Below are positions 46,722-55,851 of a stretch of 64,000 bases of DNA, piece by piece (the stretch's first letter is position 1; each line of letters starts with the position of its first letter). Source of the stretch: an uncultured Bacteroidota bacterium (GTDB lineage Bacteria; Bacteroidota; Bacteroidia; Flavobacteriales; Flavobacteriaceae). The DNA lies in NCBI GenBank assembly GCA_902620455.1, contig CACNIG010000003.1:1-64000 (forward strand), written 5' to 3'. The notes under the pieces are model-generated. The model was not told where the DNA came from. It saw nothing but the letters and a program-made list of their open reading frames with translations, and searched no databases. The translations under genes were made by a program, and so were the position numbers.

Positions 46722-47199
46722 TTTTTAAATTATTTAAATAAGATATTGGCTTCAAATCTATAATATCCGACCAATTATCAGATTCAAATTTCAAAGAAAA
46801 CCATCTAGCGGTAGGTAAATTTAAAATTTTATTTTCAGAAAAATAATTTGAAATTTCTGTATATGCTGGATTATGGCCAACTAAAACAACATTTGAATAA
46901 ATATTGTCAATAGTCCTTATAAATTCCATTACCTCAGTAAAACTAAAAGTATACAGTTCATCACATATTTTTATTTTTCTAAAATTAATTGATAAACTTT
47001 TTGCTAGTAAAATAGATGTATACAAAGCTCTATTGGCAGAACTAGTGTATATTATTTCTGAAGAAATAAAATGATCCTTTGAAGAATTAGCAGTTTTTTT
47101 AATTTTTTCAATTCCAATAGCGCTTAAGGGTCTATGAATATCCAGAATTTCATAATCCCATGATGACTTAGAATGTCTCAAAAAAGTAATTACCTTCAT
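46711..47199 (-). CDS. SixA-like histidine phosphatase
   Basis: A 162-residue member of the histidine phosphatase superfamily, similar to SixA, which dephosphorylates phosphohistidine proteins. The catalytic motif is LRHSKSSWD near residue 8, in place of the RHG of many relatives, and the second His is in VLVGHNPAY. It lies at the 3' side of pdxH with no gap and overlaps ppk1 by 11 bases. The target is unknown; histidine-phosphorylated PPK1 is one speculative candidate. Confidence 0.86.
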   Translation of the reverse strand: MKVITFLRHSKSSWDYEILDIHRPLSAIGIEKIKKTANSSKDHFISSEIIYTSSANRALYTSILLAKSLSINFRKIKICDELYTFSFTEVMEFIRTIDNIYSNVVLVGHNPAYTEISNYFSENKILNLPTARWFSLKFESDNWSDIIDLKPISYLNNLKSGV

Positions 47200-47835
47200 C
47201 TATGGTGATAAAAGTTGAATATCCCATTTACCGTTTACCAAGCGACAAAGAACTCTATTGTGCAATCTATTCTCTCTTCCTTGCCAAAACTCAATCTCTT
47301 GAATATTTATCTCTATCCCTCCCCAATTGCTGGGTCTTTTAAAAATGGAATCATTATTTTCATTTAGAAGTTTATTATATCTATCTGTAAGTTCTTCATA
47401 ACTATATATTACATCACTTTGTTTTGACACTATTGCAGCAGCCTGACTTTTATATGGCCTTGAACTAAAGTAAGCATCTGAATAATCGTTGTCAGTTTTT
47501 TTTGCTATTCCTTTAAAAATAACTTGTCTTTCCAATGGAGGCCAAAAAAATGATGCACATACATTTGGATTATCAGATATTGCACGGCCTTTATTACTAT
47601 CATAGTTAGTAAAGAACACTAAACTTCTATCTTTAATTTCTTTAAGCAAAACAACTCTTGAAGAAGGTGCATTATTCTCTACAGTTGATAGTGTCATAGC
47701 ATTAGATTCAATTATTTCATCTGAATTATCGGCATCTTTAAACCATCTTCTAAAAAACTCTAACGGATTATCTCCTACATCATCTATACTTAAAGAGTCT
47801 TTTTTATAAAATTTTCTGTAATTAAATAATTTCAT
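47200..47835 (-). CDS. pdxH: Pyridoxamine 5'-phosphate oxidase
   Basis: A 211-residue FMN enzyme that forms pyridoxal phosphate from pyridoxine or pyridoxamine phosphate. NAMTLSTVENNAPSSRVVLL, FFTNYDSNKGR, FFWPPLERQVIFKG, SRPYKSQAAA and the terminal WQGRENRLHNRV are diagnostic. Length is normal. It starts 2 bases after pyrB and abuts the SixA-like gene, so it is part of the pyrR-to-ppx operon. Confidence 0.95.
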   Translation of the reverse strand: MKLFNYRKFYKKDSLSIDDVGDNPLEFFRRWFKDADNSDEIIESNAMTLSTVENNAPSSRVVLLKEIKDRSLVFFTNYDSNKGRAISDNPNVCASFFWPPLERQVIFKGIAKKTDNDYSDAYFSSRPYKSQAAAIVSKQSDVIYSYEELTDRYNKLLNENNDSIFKRPSNWGGIEINIQEIEFWQGRENRLHNRVLCRLVNGKWDIQLLSP

Positions 47836-47837
47836 AG

Positions 47838-48776
47838 TTAATTTATTGAAAAATTCATCTTTGATGCAAGTAAATAAATAATGGCCATTCTTATAGCTAC
47901 TCCATTTTCAACTTGATCTAAAATAATAGAATTATTTGATTCCACAATTTCTGAGGTAATTTCCACCCCCCTATTAATTGGACCTGGATGCAATATTAAA
48001 ATATCTTTTTTAATATTATTTATTTTATTAATATCAAGACCAAATAACATGGTGTATTCTCTGTTATTTGGAAAATAAGATTTTTCCATTCTTTCTTTTT
48101 GAACTCTTAGGACATTAGCCGCATCACACCATTTTAAAGCTCTTAATATATCAGTTTCAATTGAAACATCAAGACTTTCAATTTCTCTAGGAATTAAACT
48201 TAGAGGACATGATAATTTAATATTAGCTCCTAAAAGTTTAAGAGCATAAATATTAGATAGTGCAACCCTAGAATGGAGGATATCCCCTACAATTAGAATA
48301 TTTTTACCTTTAAGATCACCTAAATTTTCAGTTAAAGAAAAACAATCAAGCAAAGCTTGCGTCGGATGTTCATGGGCACCATCTCCTGCATTTATAATAC
48401 ACGAATTTGTGTGCTTAGATAAAAGTAATGGAGAACCGGGATTTGGATGTCTTAAAACAATCATATCTACTTTCATAGCCAGTATATTGTTTACTGTATC
48501 TGTTAAAGATTCACCTTTCTTTACTGATGAGGATGAACTTGAAAAGTTTACAACATCTGCTCCTAATCTTTTTTGAGCCAACTCAAAGGATATTTTTGTT
48601 CGTGTACTATTCTCGAAAAATAAATTAGCAATTGTTATATCCCTTAGAGTAGGTACTTTTTTTATGGGCCTATTAATAATTTCTTTAAAATGTAAAGCAG
48701 TTTTAAAAATTAAGTTTATATCTGACTTTTTAAGAAATTTAATACCTAAAAGGTGATCTACACTTAACTTATCCAT
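47838..48776 (-). CDS. pyrB: Aspartate carbamoyltransferase catalytic subunit
   Basis: A 312-residue enzyme of pyrimidine synthesis. The carbamoyl-phosphate site is FFENSTRTKISFE, with the His in DGAHEHPTQALLD and LHPGPINRGVEI at the C-terminus. I prefer ATG 48776 to the TTG at 48785 because it makes an 8-base overlap (ATGGATAA) with pyrR, identical to the overlap between the hotdog and nitronate monooxygenase genes. No pyrI regulatory-subunit gene is adjacent, so control probably comes from PyrR. Confidence 0.94.
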   Translation of the reverse strand: MDKLSVDHLLGIKFLKKSDINLIFKTALHFKEIINRPIKKVPTLRDITIANLFFENSTRTKISFELAQKRLGADVVNFSSSSSSVKKGESLTDTVNNILAMKVDMIVLRHPNPGSPLLLSKHTNSCIINAGDGAHEHPTQALLDCFSLTENLGDLKGKNILIVGDILHSRVALSNIYALKLLGANIKLSCPLSLIPREIESLDVSIETDILRALKWCDAANVLRVQKERMEKSYFPNNREYTMLFGLDINKINNIKKDILILHPGPINRGVEITSEIVESNNSIILDQVENGVAIRMAIIYLLASKMNFSIN

Positions 48777-49311
48777 TATTTTCAATATAAATTACGTCTT
48801 TTTTTGAATTTTCATTCCAAACAACATTTACTTTATCCCCTTTAAAAGTATCTATTTTTGCACCGCAGTAATTTGCTTGAATCGGTATCTCTCTTTTATA
48901 CCTTCTATCAATTAATACTAATAACTCAATTGAATTTGGCCTTCCATATGAATCAATTGAGGACATAGCAGCTTTAATACTTCGTCCAGTAAAAAGAACA
49001 TCATCTATTAGAACAACATTTTTATTTTCTATAGAAAAATTTATTTGTGTTGAGCTAGCTTTAAGTGTTTTTTCAGATCTTCTAAAATCATCTCTAAAAA
49101 AAGTAAAATCTAAAATTCCACTTTTAATATTGATATTAGGATATTTTTTTTTAAATATATCAAGGATCTTCTCGATTAAATAAGTCCCCCTAGGCTGCAG
49201 ACCAATTAAAACTGTATTATTAAAATCTTTGTGATTTTCAACTAACTCACATACTAGCCTATTTAGAATAAGGTCTATTTTTTTTGAGTCTAAAAGAATT
49301 TTTTTTGGCAT
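48769..49311 (-). CDS. pyrR: PyrR bifunctional regulator / uracil phosphoribosyltransferase
   Basis: A 180-residue phosphoribosyltransferase-fold protein. The PRPP loop is VVLIDDVLFTGRSIKAA. In Firmicutes PyrR binds pyr mRNA leaders and attenuates transcription; in this gene set no leader of that kind is seen, as the promoter lies about 16 bases before its ATG. I chose ATG 49311 over the TTG 49329 because that TTG is part of a -7 box. It overlaps pyrB by 8 bases. Confidence 0.9.
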   Translation of the reverse strand: MPKKILLDSKKIDLILNRLVCELVENHKDFNNTVLIGLQPRGTYLIEKILDIFKKKYPNINIKSGILDFTFFRDDFRRSEKTLKASSTQINFSIENKNVVLIDDVLFTGRSIKAAMSSIDSYGRPNSIELLVLIDRRYKREIPIQANYCGAKIDTFKGDKVNVVWNENSKKDVIYIENNG

Positions 49312-49326
49312 GATTATTAGTTGATA

Positions 49327-49334
49327 CAAAAATA
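49327..49334 (-). promoter_or_regulatory. -7 promoter element of pyrR
   Basis: TATTTTTG on the minus strand fits TAnnTTTG. A TTTG lies 25 bases upstream (49363-49360). The pyrR ATG is 15 bases after the -7 box, so the leader is very short. Confidence 0.5.
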
Positions 49335-49360
49335 TAAATTTTAAGTTTTAAGTTTTAAAC

Positions 49361-49390
49361 AAAAAAAATCCTCAAATAATTGAGGATTTT
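49361..49390 (-). terminator. Rho-independent terminator after rpsA
   Basis: AAAATCCTCAA (49390-49380 on the minus strand) pairs perfectly with TTGAGGATTTT (49375-49365) around a 4-base loop, followed by a T run (49368-49361). It starts 6 bases after the rpsA stop and separates rpsA from pyrR. Confidence 0.85.
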
Positions 49391-49396
49391 AATTTA

Positions 49397-51208
49397 CTAA
49401 TCATCTTTTTTTTTAGATTTTTTTTCATTTTTCTTCTCACTATCTGAGTCATCTGGAGGATTATCTTTACTGTGGGTTTGTAGATGAGATACTACAACAC
49501 GTTTGAATTCTTTGCTGAACTCAATTACTTTAAACTCTGAAATTTCTCCCTTTTCAAGTTTTGAACCATCTGCTTTATCCATATGTCTTAAAGGACAAAA
49601 TGCAGAAATATCATCATTAAAGTGAATTATAGCCCCTTTGTCAATAACTTCGTAGATTTCTGACTTGTGGATAGTATCAACTGCAAAATCTTTCTCATAT
49701 AAATCCCATGGATTTTCTTTAGTCTGTTTATGGCCAAGACTCAGTTTTCTTCCATCAACATCTAGATCTAGAATAACTACATCAATTTTATCTTCAAGTG
49801 ATAAGAATTCTGATGGGTGTTTTATCTTTTTTGTCCATGACAAATCTGAGATGTAAATAAGTCCATCTATACCCTCCTCAAGTTCAATAAATACACCAAA
49901 GTTTGTAAAATTTCTTACTGAACCTTTATGCTTTGATCCAATAGGAAATTTCTTTGTAATGTCTGTCCAAGGATCCTCGGATAATTGCTTCATCCCAAGT
50001 GACATTTTTCTTGATTCTCTATCTAGACTTAGGACAACAGCTTCAATATTATCTCCAACATTCACAAAGTCTTGAGCACTTCTAAGATGGGTAGACCATG
50101 ACATTTCAGATACATGAACTAAACCTTCGATGCCCTCGTCAATTTCAATAAATGCACCATAATCTGCAATAACAACCACTTTACCAGATACTTTAGATCC
50201 CTCTTTAACATCGTCTCCTAATTTATCCCAAGGATGATCTGTTAATTGCTTTAAGCCTAACTGAATTTTAGATTTATCATCATCAAAATCAAGAATTACA
50301 ACTTTAATAGTCTGATCTAATTCAAGGATTTCGCTTGGGTGATTAATTCTACTCCATGATAAATCAGTAATATGAATAAGCCCATCAACTCCACCTAAAT
50401 CAACAAATACTCCATAAGAAGTCATGTTTTTAACTGTGCCTTCCAGAACTTGTCCTTTTTCTAATTGACTAATTATTCCCTTTTTCTGCTCTTCAATATC
50501 AGCTTCAATTAATGCCTTGTGTGATACAACTACGTTTTTAAACTCATGATTAATCTTAACGACTTTAAAATCCATGTTTTTGTTTGTATACTGATCATAA
50601 TCTCTAATAGGCTTCACATCAATTTGAGAACCTGGAAGAAAAGCTTCAATTCCAAAAACATCTACAATCATACCACCTTTGGTTCTGCACTTAACAAAAC
50701 CTTGTACAACTTCACTTTTATCATGAGCATCATTAACTCTATCCCATGCTTTAATTACTCTTGCTTTTCTGTGTGAAAGTACTAGTTGGCCTGATTTATC
50801 CTCTCTAGTATCAACAATAACCTCAACCTTATCACCTACTTTTAGATCTGGGTTATATCTAAATTCATTTTTTGAAATTACACCTTCTGATTTAGCATTT
50901 ATGTCTATTATAACATCTTTCTCTGTTAAATGTATTACTTCTCCTTTTATAATATTATCATCAGAAGTGTCAACAAAGTTTTTCTCAACTAGTTTCTCAA
51001 ATTCTTTAATCTGCTTTTCATCAAGCTCGTCTATACCTTCTTGGTATTGATGCCAATTAAAACTTGTTAGAAAATCATCTTGAGTATTTGTTTTCTTAGT
51101 AGCAGGTTTTTTTGCAGGAGCTTTCTTAGTAGAAGCTTTTTTAGTAGAAGCTTTCTTAGGTTTTTCTGTCTCCTCAATATTAGTATTAGTACTATTTTCT
51201 TTACTCAT
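49397..51208 (-). CDS. rpsA: 30S ribosomal protein S1
   Basis: A 603-residue RNA-binding ribosomal protein with six S1 domains: VIKGEVIHLTEKDVIIDI, VVQGFVKCRTKGGMIV, VLEGTVKNMTSYGVFVDLGG, KVSGKVVVIADYGAFIEI, KHKGSVRNFTNFGVFIELEE and a divergent last one. A Lys/Ala/Thr-rich tail precedes them (repeats of KKAST and KKAPAKK, about residues 16-37), and the C-terminus is also lysine-rich. S1 binds mRNA, important in an organism with weak Shine-Dalgarno use. I use ATG 51208; the TTG at 51217 is inside the -7 box, so the mRNA looks leaderless. Confidence 0.95.
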   Translation of the reverse strand: MSKENSTNTNIEETEKPKKASTKKASTKKAPAKKPATKKTNTQDDFLTSFNWHQYQEGIDELDEKQIKEFEKLVEKNFVDTSDDNIIKGEVIHLTEKDVIIDINAKSEGVISKNEFRYNPDLKVGDKVEVIVDTREDKSGQLVLSHRKARVIKAWDRVNDAHDKSEVVQGFVKCRTKGGMIVDVFGIEAFLPGSQIDVKPIRDYDQYTNKNMDFKVVKINHEFKNVVVSHKALIEADIEEQKKGIISQLEKGQVLEGTVKNMTSYGVFVDLGGVDGLIHITDLSWSRINHPSEILELDQTIKVVILDFDDDKSKIQLGLKQLTDHPWDKLGDDVKEGSKVSGKVVVIADYGAFIEIDEGIEGLVHVSEMSWSTHLRSAQDFVNVGDNIEAVVLSLDRESRKMSLGMKQLSEDPWTDITKKFPIGSKHKGSVRNFTNFGVFIELEEGIDGLIYISDLSWTKKIKHPSEFLSLEDKIDVVILDLDVDGRKLSLGHKQTKENPWDLYEKDFAVDTIHKSEIYEVIDKGAIIHFNDDISAFCPLRHMDKADGSKLEKGEISEFKVIEFSKEFKRVVVSHLQTHSKDNPPDDSDSEKKNEKKSKKKDD

Positions 51209-51214
51209 AGAGCG

Positions 51215-51245
51215 CAAAAATATAATTAATTAAGTTATTGGCAAA
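51215..51245 (-). promoter_or_regulatory. Promoter of rpsA
   Basis: TTTG (51245-51242), a 19-base spacer and TATTTTTG (51222-51215) match the Bacteroidota consensus closely. The ATG at 51208 lies 6 bases after the -7 box. Confidence 0.7.
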
Positions 51246-51263
51246 ATAAGATTAGTTTTTTAT

Positions 51264-51920
51264 CTAATGTGAATTAATTTTTTGGAGTATTTTATTAAAA
51301 ACTTGATCAATTGTAAGGGTTGATACATCAATCTTAAATGCATCTACAGCCTTCTTTAATGGGGCAATTTCTCTAGTTGAATCAGTTTTATCCCTTTGTT
51401 TGATTTCTTCTTCAATAATATCAACTTTGACAGAATCATCATTAATTTGTTTATGTCTTCTCTCAGCTCTAATTTTAGGTTCAGCAACTAAAAAAAATTT
51501 AAAATCAGCATAAGGGAAGACAACAGTTCCAATATCTCGACCGTCTACAACTAAAGAATTAGATTCACTAGATTTCCTCAATTGATTAAAGACAAACTTT
51601 CTAATCTCTGGTTTTTTTGCATAGTTACTAACATTTATAGATACCTTATGGCCTCTTATCTTATCTGTAACATCATCATCATTTAGGTAAATACTAAATT
51701 GTCCCTCTTGATAAGTCTGTTTAATATTAATTTTATCTAGTATTTTATCAGAAATGTTTAAATCGAATTTAATATCATTATCTAACAAATAAAGTGTAAT
51801 TGCCCTGTAATATGCTCCGGAATCTCTATAGTCATATTTGAGATTTTCAGCTAATTTTTTTGCTTGAGTACTCTTACCTGTTGATGCTTGACCATCTATA
51901 GCAATAATTACTGTATCCAA
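51264..51920 (-). CDS. cmk: Cytidylate kinase
   Basis: A 218-residue kinase that phosphorylates CMP and dCMP. The P-loop is IDGQASTGKSTQAK, the substrate motif YRDSGAYYRAITLYLL, and VDGRDIGTVVFP and RAERRHKQ complete the active site. It begins one base after the lon stop and precedes rpsA, an order common in bacteria (cmk-rpsA). rpsA has its own strong promoter. Confidence 0.94.
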   Translation of the reverse strand: MDTVIIAIDGQASTGKSTQAKKLAENLKYDYRDSGAYYRAITLYLLDNDIKFDLNISDKILDKINIKQTYQEGQFSIYLNDDDVTDKIRGHKVSINVSNYAKKPEIRKFVFNQLRKSSESNSLVVDGRDIGTVVFPYADFKFFLVAEPKIRAERRHKQINDDSVKVDIIEEEIKQRDKTDSTREIAPLKKAVDAFKIDVSTLTIDQVFNKILQKINSH

Positions 51921-51921
51921 A

Positions 51922-54372
51922 TCAAATTAACTTAGGGTTAGTAACTTTTCGATTTATAATGGAATTTGAAATAACATCTTTCATAGAGTCAACATATATA
52001 AATTTTAGTCCTTTTAGATATTTAGGATTAATCTCCTGTATATCTTTTTTATTGTATGAACTTAAAATAATTTCTTTAATATTTGCTCTTTTAGCTGCAA
52101 GAATCTTTTCTTTTATTCCACCAACAGGTAGCACTTTACCTCTTAGAGTAATTTCTCCAGTCATAGCAATATTTTTTTTAACTCTCTTTTGAGTAAATAG
52201 TGAAACTAGTGAAGTTAGAATTGTAATCCCTGCACTAGGTCCATCTTTTGGAGTTGCTCCTTCTGGAACGTGAATATGTATATTATATTTTGAAAAGTCA
52301 AGGTCTTTTTCAATTCCTAATTCTTTTTGATTTGACTTTATGAATTCCAAGGCAATGATTGCAGATTCTTTCATAATTTTTCCTAAGTTTCCAGTTATAG
52401 AAAGGTTTCCTTTTCCTTCAGATATAGAAGATTCAATAAATAAAATTTCACCTCCAACAGATGTCCATGCAAGACCTGTAACTATACCAGCTACATTATT
52501 ACTCTCATATTTATCTCTAAAAAACTTTTTTGGACCAAGCACATCTTTTAAAAAGTTTTGATCTTTTGAATTATTAAGCTTTGAATTAGAAACGATGTTC
52601 TTTGCTCTATTTCTAATTAATTTTGCAATTTGCTTCTCTAAATTTCTTACACCAGATTCCCTTGTATAATCACTAATTATATCTTTTAGCACCTTACTTG
52701 ATAATTTAAAGTCAGTTGGTTTCAAACCATGTTCTGTTAATTGTTTTCTGACAAGGAATTTTGATGCTATTGAAACTTTCTCCTCAGTTGTATACCCTGA
52801 TACATTTATTAATTCCATTCTATCTAAAAGTGCAGGGTGCATTGTAGATAAACTATTTGCAGTCGCAATAAACATAACTTTAGATAAATCATACCCAACT
52901 TCAAGAAAATTATCATGGAATGAATTATTTTGTTCGGGGTCAAGAAGTTCCAAAAGTGCAGAGCTTGGATCACCTTGAGATCCACTTGAAATTTTATCTA
53001 CCTCGTCAAGCACAAAGACTGGATTTGAAGTTCCTGATTTTCTAATGCTTTGTATTATTCTACCAGGCATTGCCCCGATATAAGTTTTTCTATGACCTCT
53101 TATTTCAGCTTCATCCCTTAAGCCTCCGAGTGAAACTCTCACATATTCCCTGTTAATTGATTTTGCTATTGATTTACCTAGTGATGTTTTTCCAACTCCT
53201 GGCGGCCCATGAAGACATAATATTGGAGATTTCATATCACTTCTCAATTTTAAAACAGCTAAATATTCTATAATTCTCTTTTTAACATCATCAAGTCCAA
53301 AGTGATCTCTATCTAATATTTTTTGAGCCTTATTTAAATCAAAATTATCTTCTGAGTAGTTTTCCCAAGGAAGATCAACAATTAAATCAAGATAATTTCG
53401 TTGAACAGAATACTCTGCTACCTGGGAATTCATTCTTTTTAGCTTTGCTAATTCTTTTTCAAAATGTTCTTTGATATCTTGACTCCAATTTTTATTCTTT
53501 GATTTACTGATTAACTCTTGTATATCCTCTTGATATGAGTTTTCTCCAAGCTCCTCTTGAATCGTTTTCATCTGTTGTTGAAGATAATATTCACGTTGTT
53601 GCTGGTCTAGGTCATTTCTAACCTTAGATTGAATATCATTTTTTAAAGCAAGTTTTTCATATTCAACATTGAGAAATTTTAAACATTTCAGTGCTCTATT
53701 TTCTATATTTAAACTTGATAGCAAGTCTTGTTTTTCTTTAACTGAAATATTCATATTTGAGCATACAAAATTTATCAGAAAGGAAGAGCTATGAATATTT
53801 TTAATTGCAAATGATGCTTCAGAGGGAATATTAGGGTTTTCCTTAATAATTTTTAAAGCAATGTCTCTTATTGCATCAATTGTCGCGGTAAATTTGTTGT
53901 TGGATTTTCTTTGATTTTTATCAGGTAAAGAATTGATAGTTGCTTGAATGTACGGATCAGTTTTAACAACTGATTTAATTTTAAATCTTTTTTTACCCTG
54001 GATGATGACAGTGGTGTTTCCATCAGGCATTTTTAAAACTCTTAAAATTTTGGCAACAGTTCCAACACTGTATATATCTTCTACAGATGGATTTTCAATC
54101 TTAATATCTTTCTGAGATACAACACCAATGAGTTTGTTTGATTTGTTAGCATCATTTATAAGCTTTATAGACTTATCTCTACCTGCATTAATTGGTATCA
54201 CAACGCCAGGAAAAAGAACAGTATTCGTTAATGGCAATATGGGTAATACCTCTGGAAGATTTTCTTTCTCAAGAGCCTCTTCATCTTCTGAGGTCATTAA
54301 TGGGATAAATTCAGATTCATCACCTAAATCATCAAATGACATTTTGTCTATATTATTAAAAATTAAACTCAT
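51922..54372 (-). CDS. lon: ATP-dependent protease Lon
   Basis: An 816-residue LonA-type protease. The LON substrate-binding domain (about 40-235, LPILPLTNTVLFPGVVIPI) is followed by a helical region, the AAA+ domain with Walker A GPPGVGKTSLG and Walker B FVLDEVDKI, and the Ser-Lys protease domain with Ser713 in KDGPSAGITI and Lys756 in GGIKEKILAA. All catalytic residues are present. It removes damaged and regulatory proteins. It is followed one base later by cmk. Confidence 0.96.
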   Translation of the reverse strand: MSLIFNNIDKMSFDDLGDESEFIPLMTSEDEEALEKENLPEVLPILPLTNTVLFPGVVIPINAGRDKSIKLINDANKSNKLIGVVSQKDIKIENPSVEDIYSVGTVAKILRVLKMPDGNTTVIIQGKKRFKIKSVVKTDPYIQATINSLPDKNQRKSNNKFTATIDAIRDIALKIIKENPNIPSEASFAIKNIHSSSFLINFVCSNMNISVKEKQDLLSSLNIENRALKCLKFLNVEYEKLALKNDIQSKVRNDLDQQQREYYLQQQMKTIQEELGENSYQEDIQELISKSKNKNWSQDIKEHFEKELAKLKRMNSQVAEYSVQRNYLDLIVDLPWENYSEDNFDLNKAQKILDRDHFGLDDVKKRIIEYLAVLKLRSDMKSPILCLHGPPGVGKTSLGKSIAKSINREYVRVSLGGLRDEAEIRGHRKTYIGAMPGRIIQSIRKSGTSNPVFVLDEVDKISSGSQGDPSSALLELLDPEQNNSFHDNFLEVGYDLSKVMFIATANSLSTMHPALLDRMELINVSGYTTEEKVSIASKFLVRKQLTEHGLKPTDFKLSSKVLKDIISDYTRESGVRNLEKQIAKLIRNRAKNIVSNSKLNNSKDQNFLKDVLGPKKFFRDKYESNNVAGIVTGLAWTSVGGEILFIESSISEGKGNLSITGNLGKIMKESAIIALEFIKSNQKELGIEKDLDFSKYNIHIHVPEGATPKDGPSAGITILTSLVSLFTQKRVKKNIAMTGEITLRGKVLPVGGIKEKILAAKRANIKEIILSSYNKKDIQEINPKYLKGLKFIYVDSMKDVISNSIINRKVTNPKLI

Positions 54373-54463
54373 TTATTTGTTTTTGAGTCATTTTGTCATA
54401 AAAAAAGAATAATCAATAGGGTATTTATTTTAGACAAGAACAACATAGTAATAAGGACAAAAG

Positions 54464-55786
54464 CTATGCCAACTTATTTCTATCAATTTTTGGAACTCTT
54501 GTTAAAAGAATAGCACCTAGAAAAAAGAAAAACATAAAAATTATAACTGAGAATCTAACAGTACCAGTAATTTGAGCTGCAAACGCATAGAATAAAAGAC
54601 CAAAGAAAATACCTATTTTTTCTGTAACATCGTAAAAACTAAAAAAAGAAGTGGTATCACTAGTCTGAGGAATAAACAAGGAGAATGTTGCTCTGGCAAC
54701 AGTTTGGGTTCCACCCATTAGCAATCCAACAAGACCAGCAATCAAATAAAATTGATCTGGAGAATAAATAAAGTAAGCATATACACATACTGCTCCCCAT
54801 AAAAATATGGCTATAGTTAGAATCAAAATATTACCAAACCTTTGAGCTAATTTGGTAAAACTATATGCTCCTCCTATTGCTACAATCTGAATTAATAAAA
54901 TACTAATAATCAGACCTGATGTTTGTTCAGATGGACTTGACCACTGAATTTCATTTACTCCAAAATAAGAGGCAATATATAATACAGTTTGCAGGGAAAA
55001 TGAAAAAATAAAAAATGCTAATAAAAATCTTGTAAACCTTTTGCTTGAACGAATAATTTTATACACACCTTTTAATTCTTTAAATCCATTCCAAATAATA
55101 TTCTTTGGAAAATTAATCTGGTTATTACCCTTTGGCAAATAATAAAATGAATATTGACTAAAACCAAGCCACCATAAACCTGTTAAAGCGAATGATAATT
55201 TCATAGCACTTTTATCAGAATCAAATCCAAGATCTTCAAAAAAATAAATCATAATTAAATTTATTAGTAATAGTATTACACTTCCAATATATCCCATTGT
55301 ATAACCCTTAGCGCTAACTGAATTTGCTTGCTTTGGAAAGGTAATATCATTTAAATATGAATTGTAGTAAACTAAACTTCCCCAAAACCCAAGTAAAGAG
55401 AAAAAATATAGTAAGAGACTAATCTCTATATTTTCTAACTCAAACCAATATAAACTCATACAAGAAAATGAGCCCATATAAACAAAAAACTTCATAAATA
55501 TTTTTTTATTTCCTATGTAGTCAGCAATTCCACTTAACATTGGGGAAAGAAAAGCTATAATTAAAAAACACAAACCTGATAAAAGACTTATTAAAGTATC
55601 TTTATTAATATCTATGTTGAATATCAATATTGAATTTATATCCGAAAATACGTGAGTAGAATAATATATCGGGAATATAGCTGATGAAATTACTAATGAA
55701 TAAACTGAGTTTGCCCAATCATAAAATGTCCATGCTCGAATTAGTTTTTTACTCCCTCTAGGAAGGTCAGATTTTTTATTAAGCAT
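54464..55786 (-). CDS. UMF1-family MFS transporter (Atg22-like)
   Basis: A 440-residue integral membrane protein with about 12 hydrophobic segments. The start RAWTFYDWANSVYSLVISSAIFP is interrupted here as RAWTFYDWANS plus VYSLVIS, the UMF1 mark. GIADYIGNKK, MGGTQTVARATFSL and FFSFYDVTEKIGIFFG are further family signs. UMF1 members relate to the yeast vacuolar amino-acid effluxer Atg22; the bacterial substrate is unknown. The gene is divergent from msrB. Confidence 0.87.
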   Translation of the reverse strand: MLNKKSDLPRGSKKLIRAWTFYDWANSVYSLVISSAIFPIYYSTHVFSDINSILIFNIDINKDTLISLLSGLCFLIIAFLSPMLSGIADYIGNKKIFMKFFVYMGSFSCMSLYWFELENIEISLLLYFFSLLGFWGSLVYYNSYLNDITFPKQANSVSAKGYTMGYIGSVILLLINLIMIYFFEDLGFDSDKSAMKLSFALTGLWWLGFSQYSFYYLPKGNNQINFPKNIIWNGFKELKGVYKIIRSSKRFTRFLLAFFIFSFSLQTVLYIASYFGVNEIQWSSPSEQTSGLIISILLIQIVAIGGAYSFTKLAQRFGNILILTIAIFLWGAVCVYAYFIYSPDQFYLIAGLVGLLMGGTQTVARATFSLFIPQTSDTTSFFSFYDVTEKIGIFFGLLFYAFAAQITGTVRFSVIIFMFFFFLGAILLTRVPKIDRNKLA

Positions 55787-55831
55787 AAATTTAAATGATT
55801 AACAAATTAAGCAAATAAATCAAAAGATATA

Positions 55832-55839
55832 TATATTTG
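55832..55839 (+). promoter_or_regulatory. -7 promoter element of msrB-lpdA
   Basis: TATATTTG fits TAnnTTTG and lies 12 bases before the msrB ATG. No clear -33 TTG is seen. Confidence 0.45.
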
Positions 55840-55851
55840 TCAAAAAAATAG

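Noticed and set aside
50546-50776. Plus-strand open frame inside rpsA, with similar ones in lon and gyrA
   Set aside because: Antisense shadows of conserved domains; no promoter or family motif of their own.
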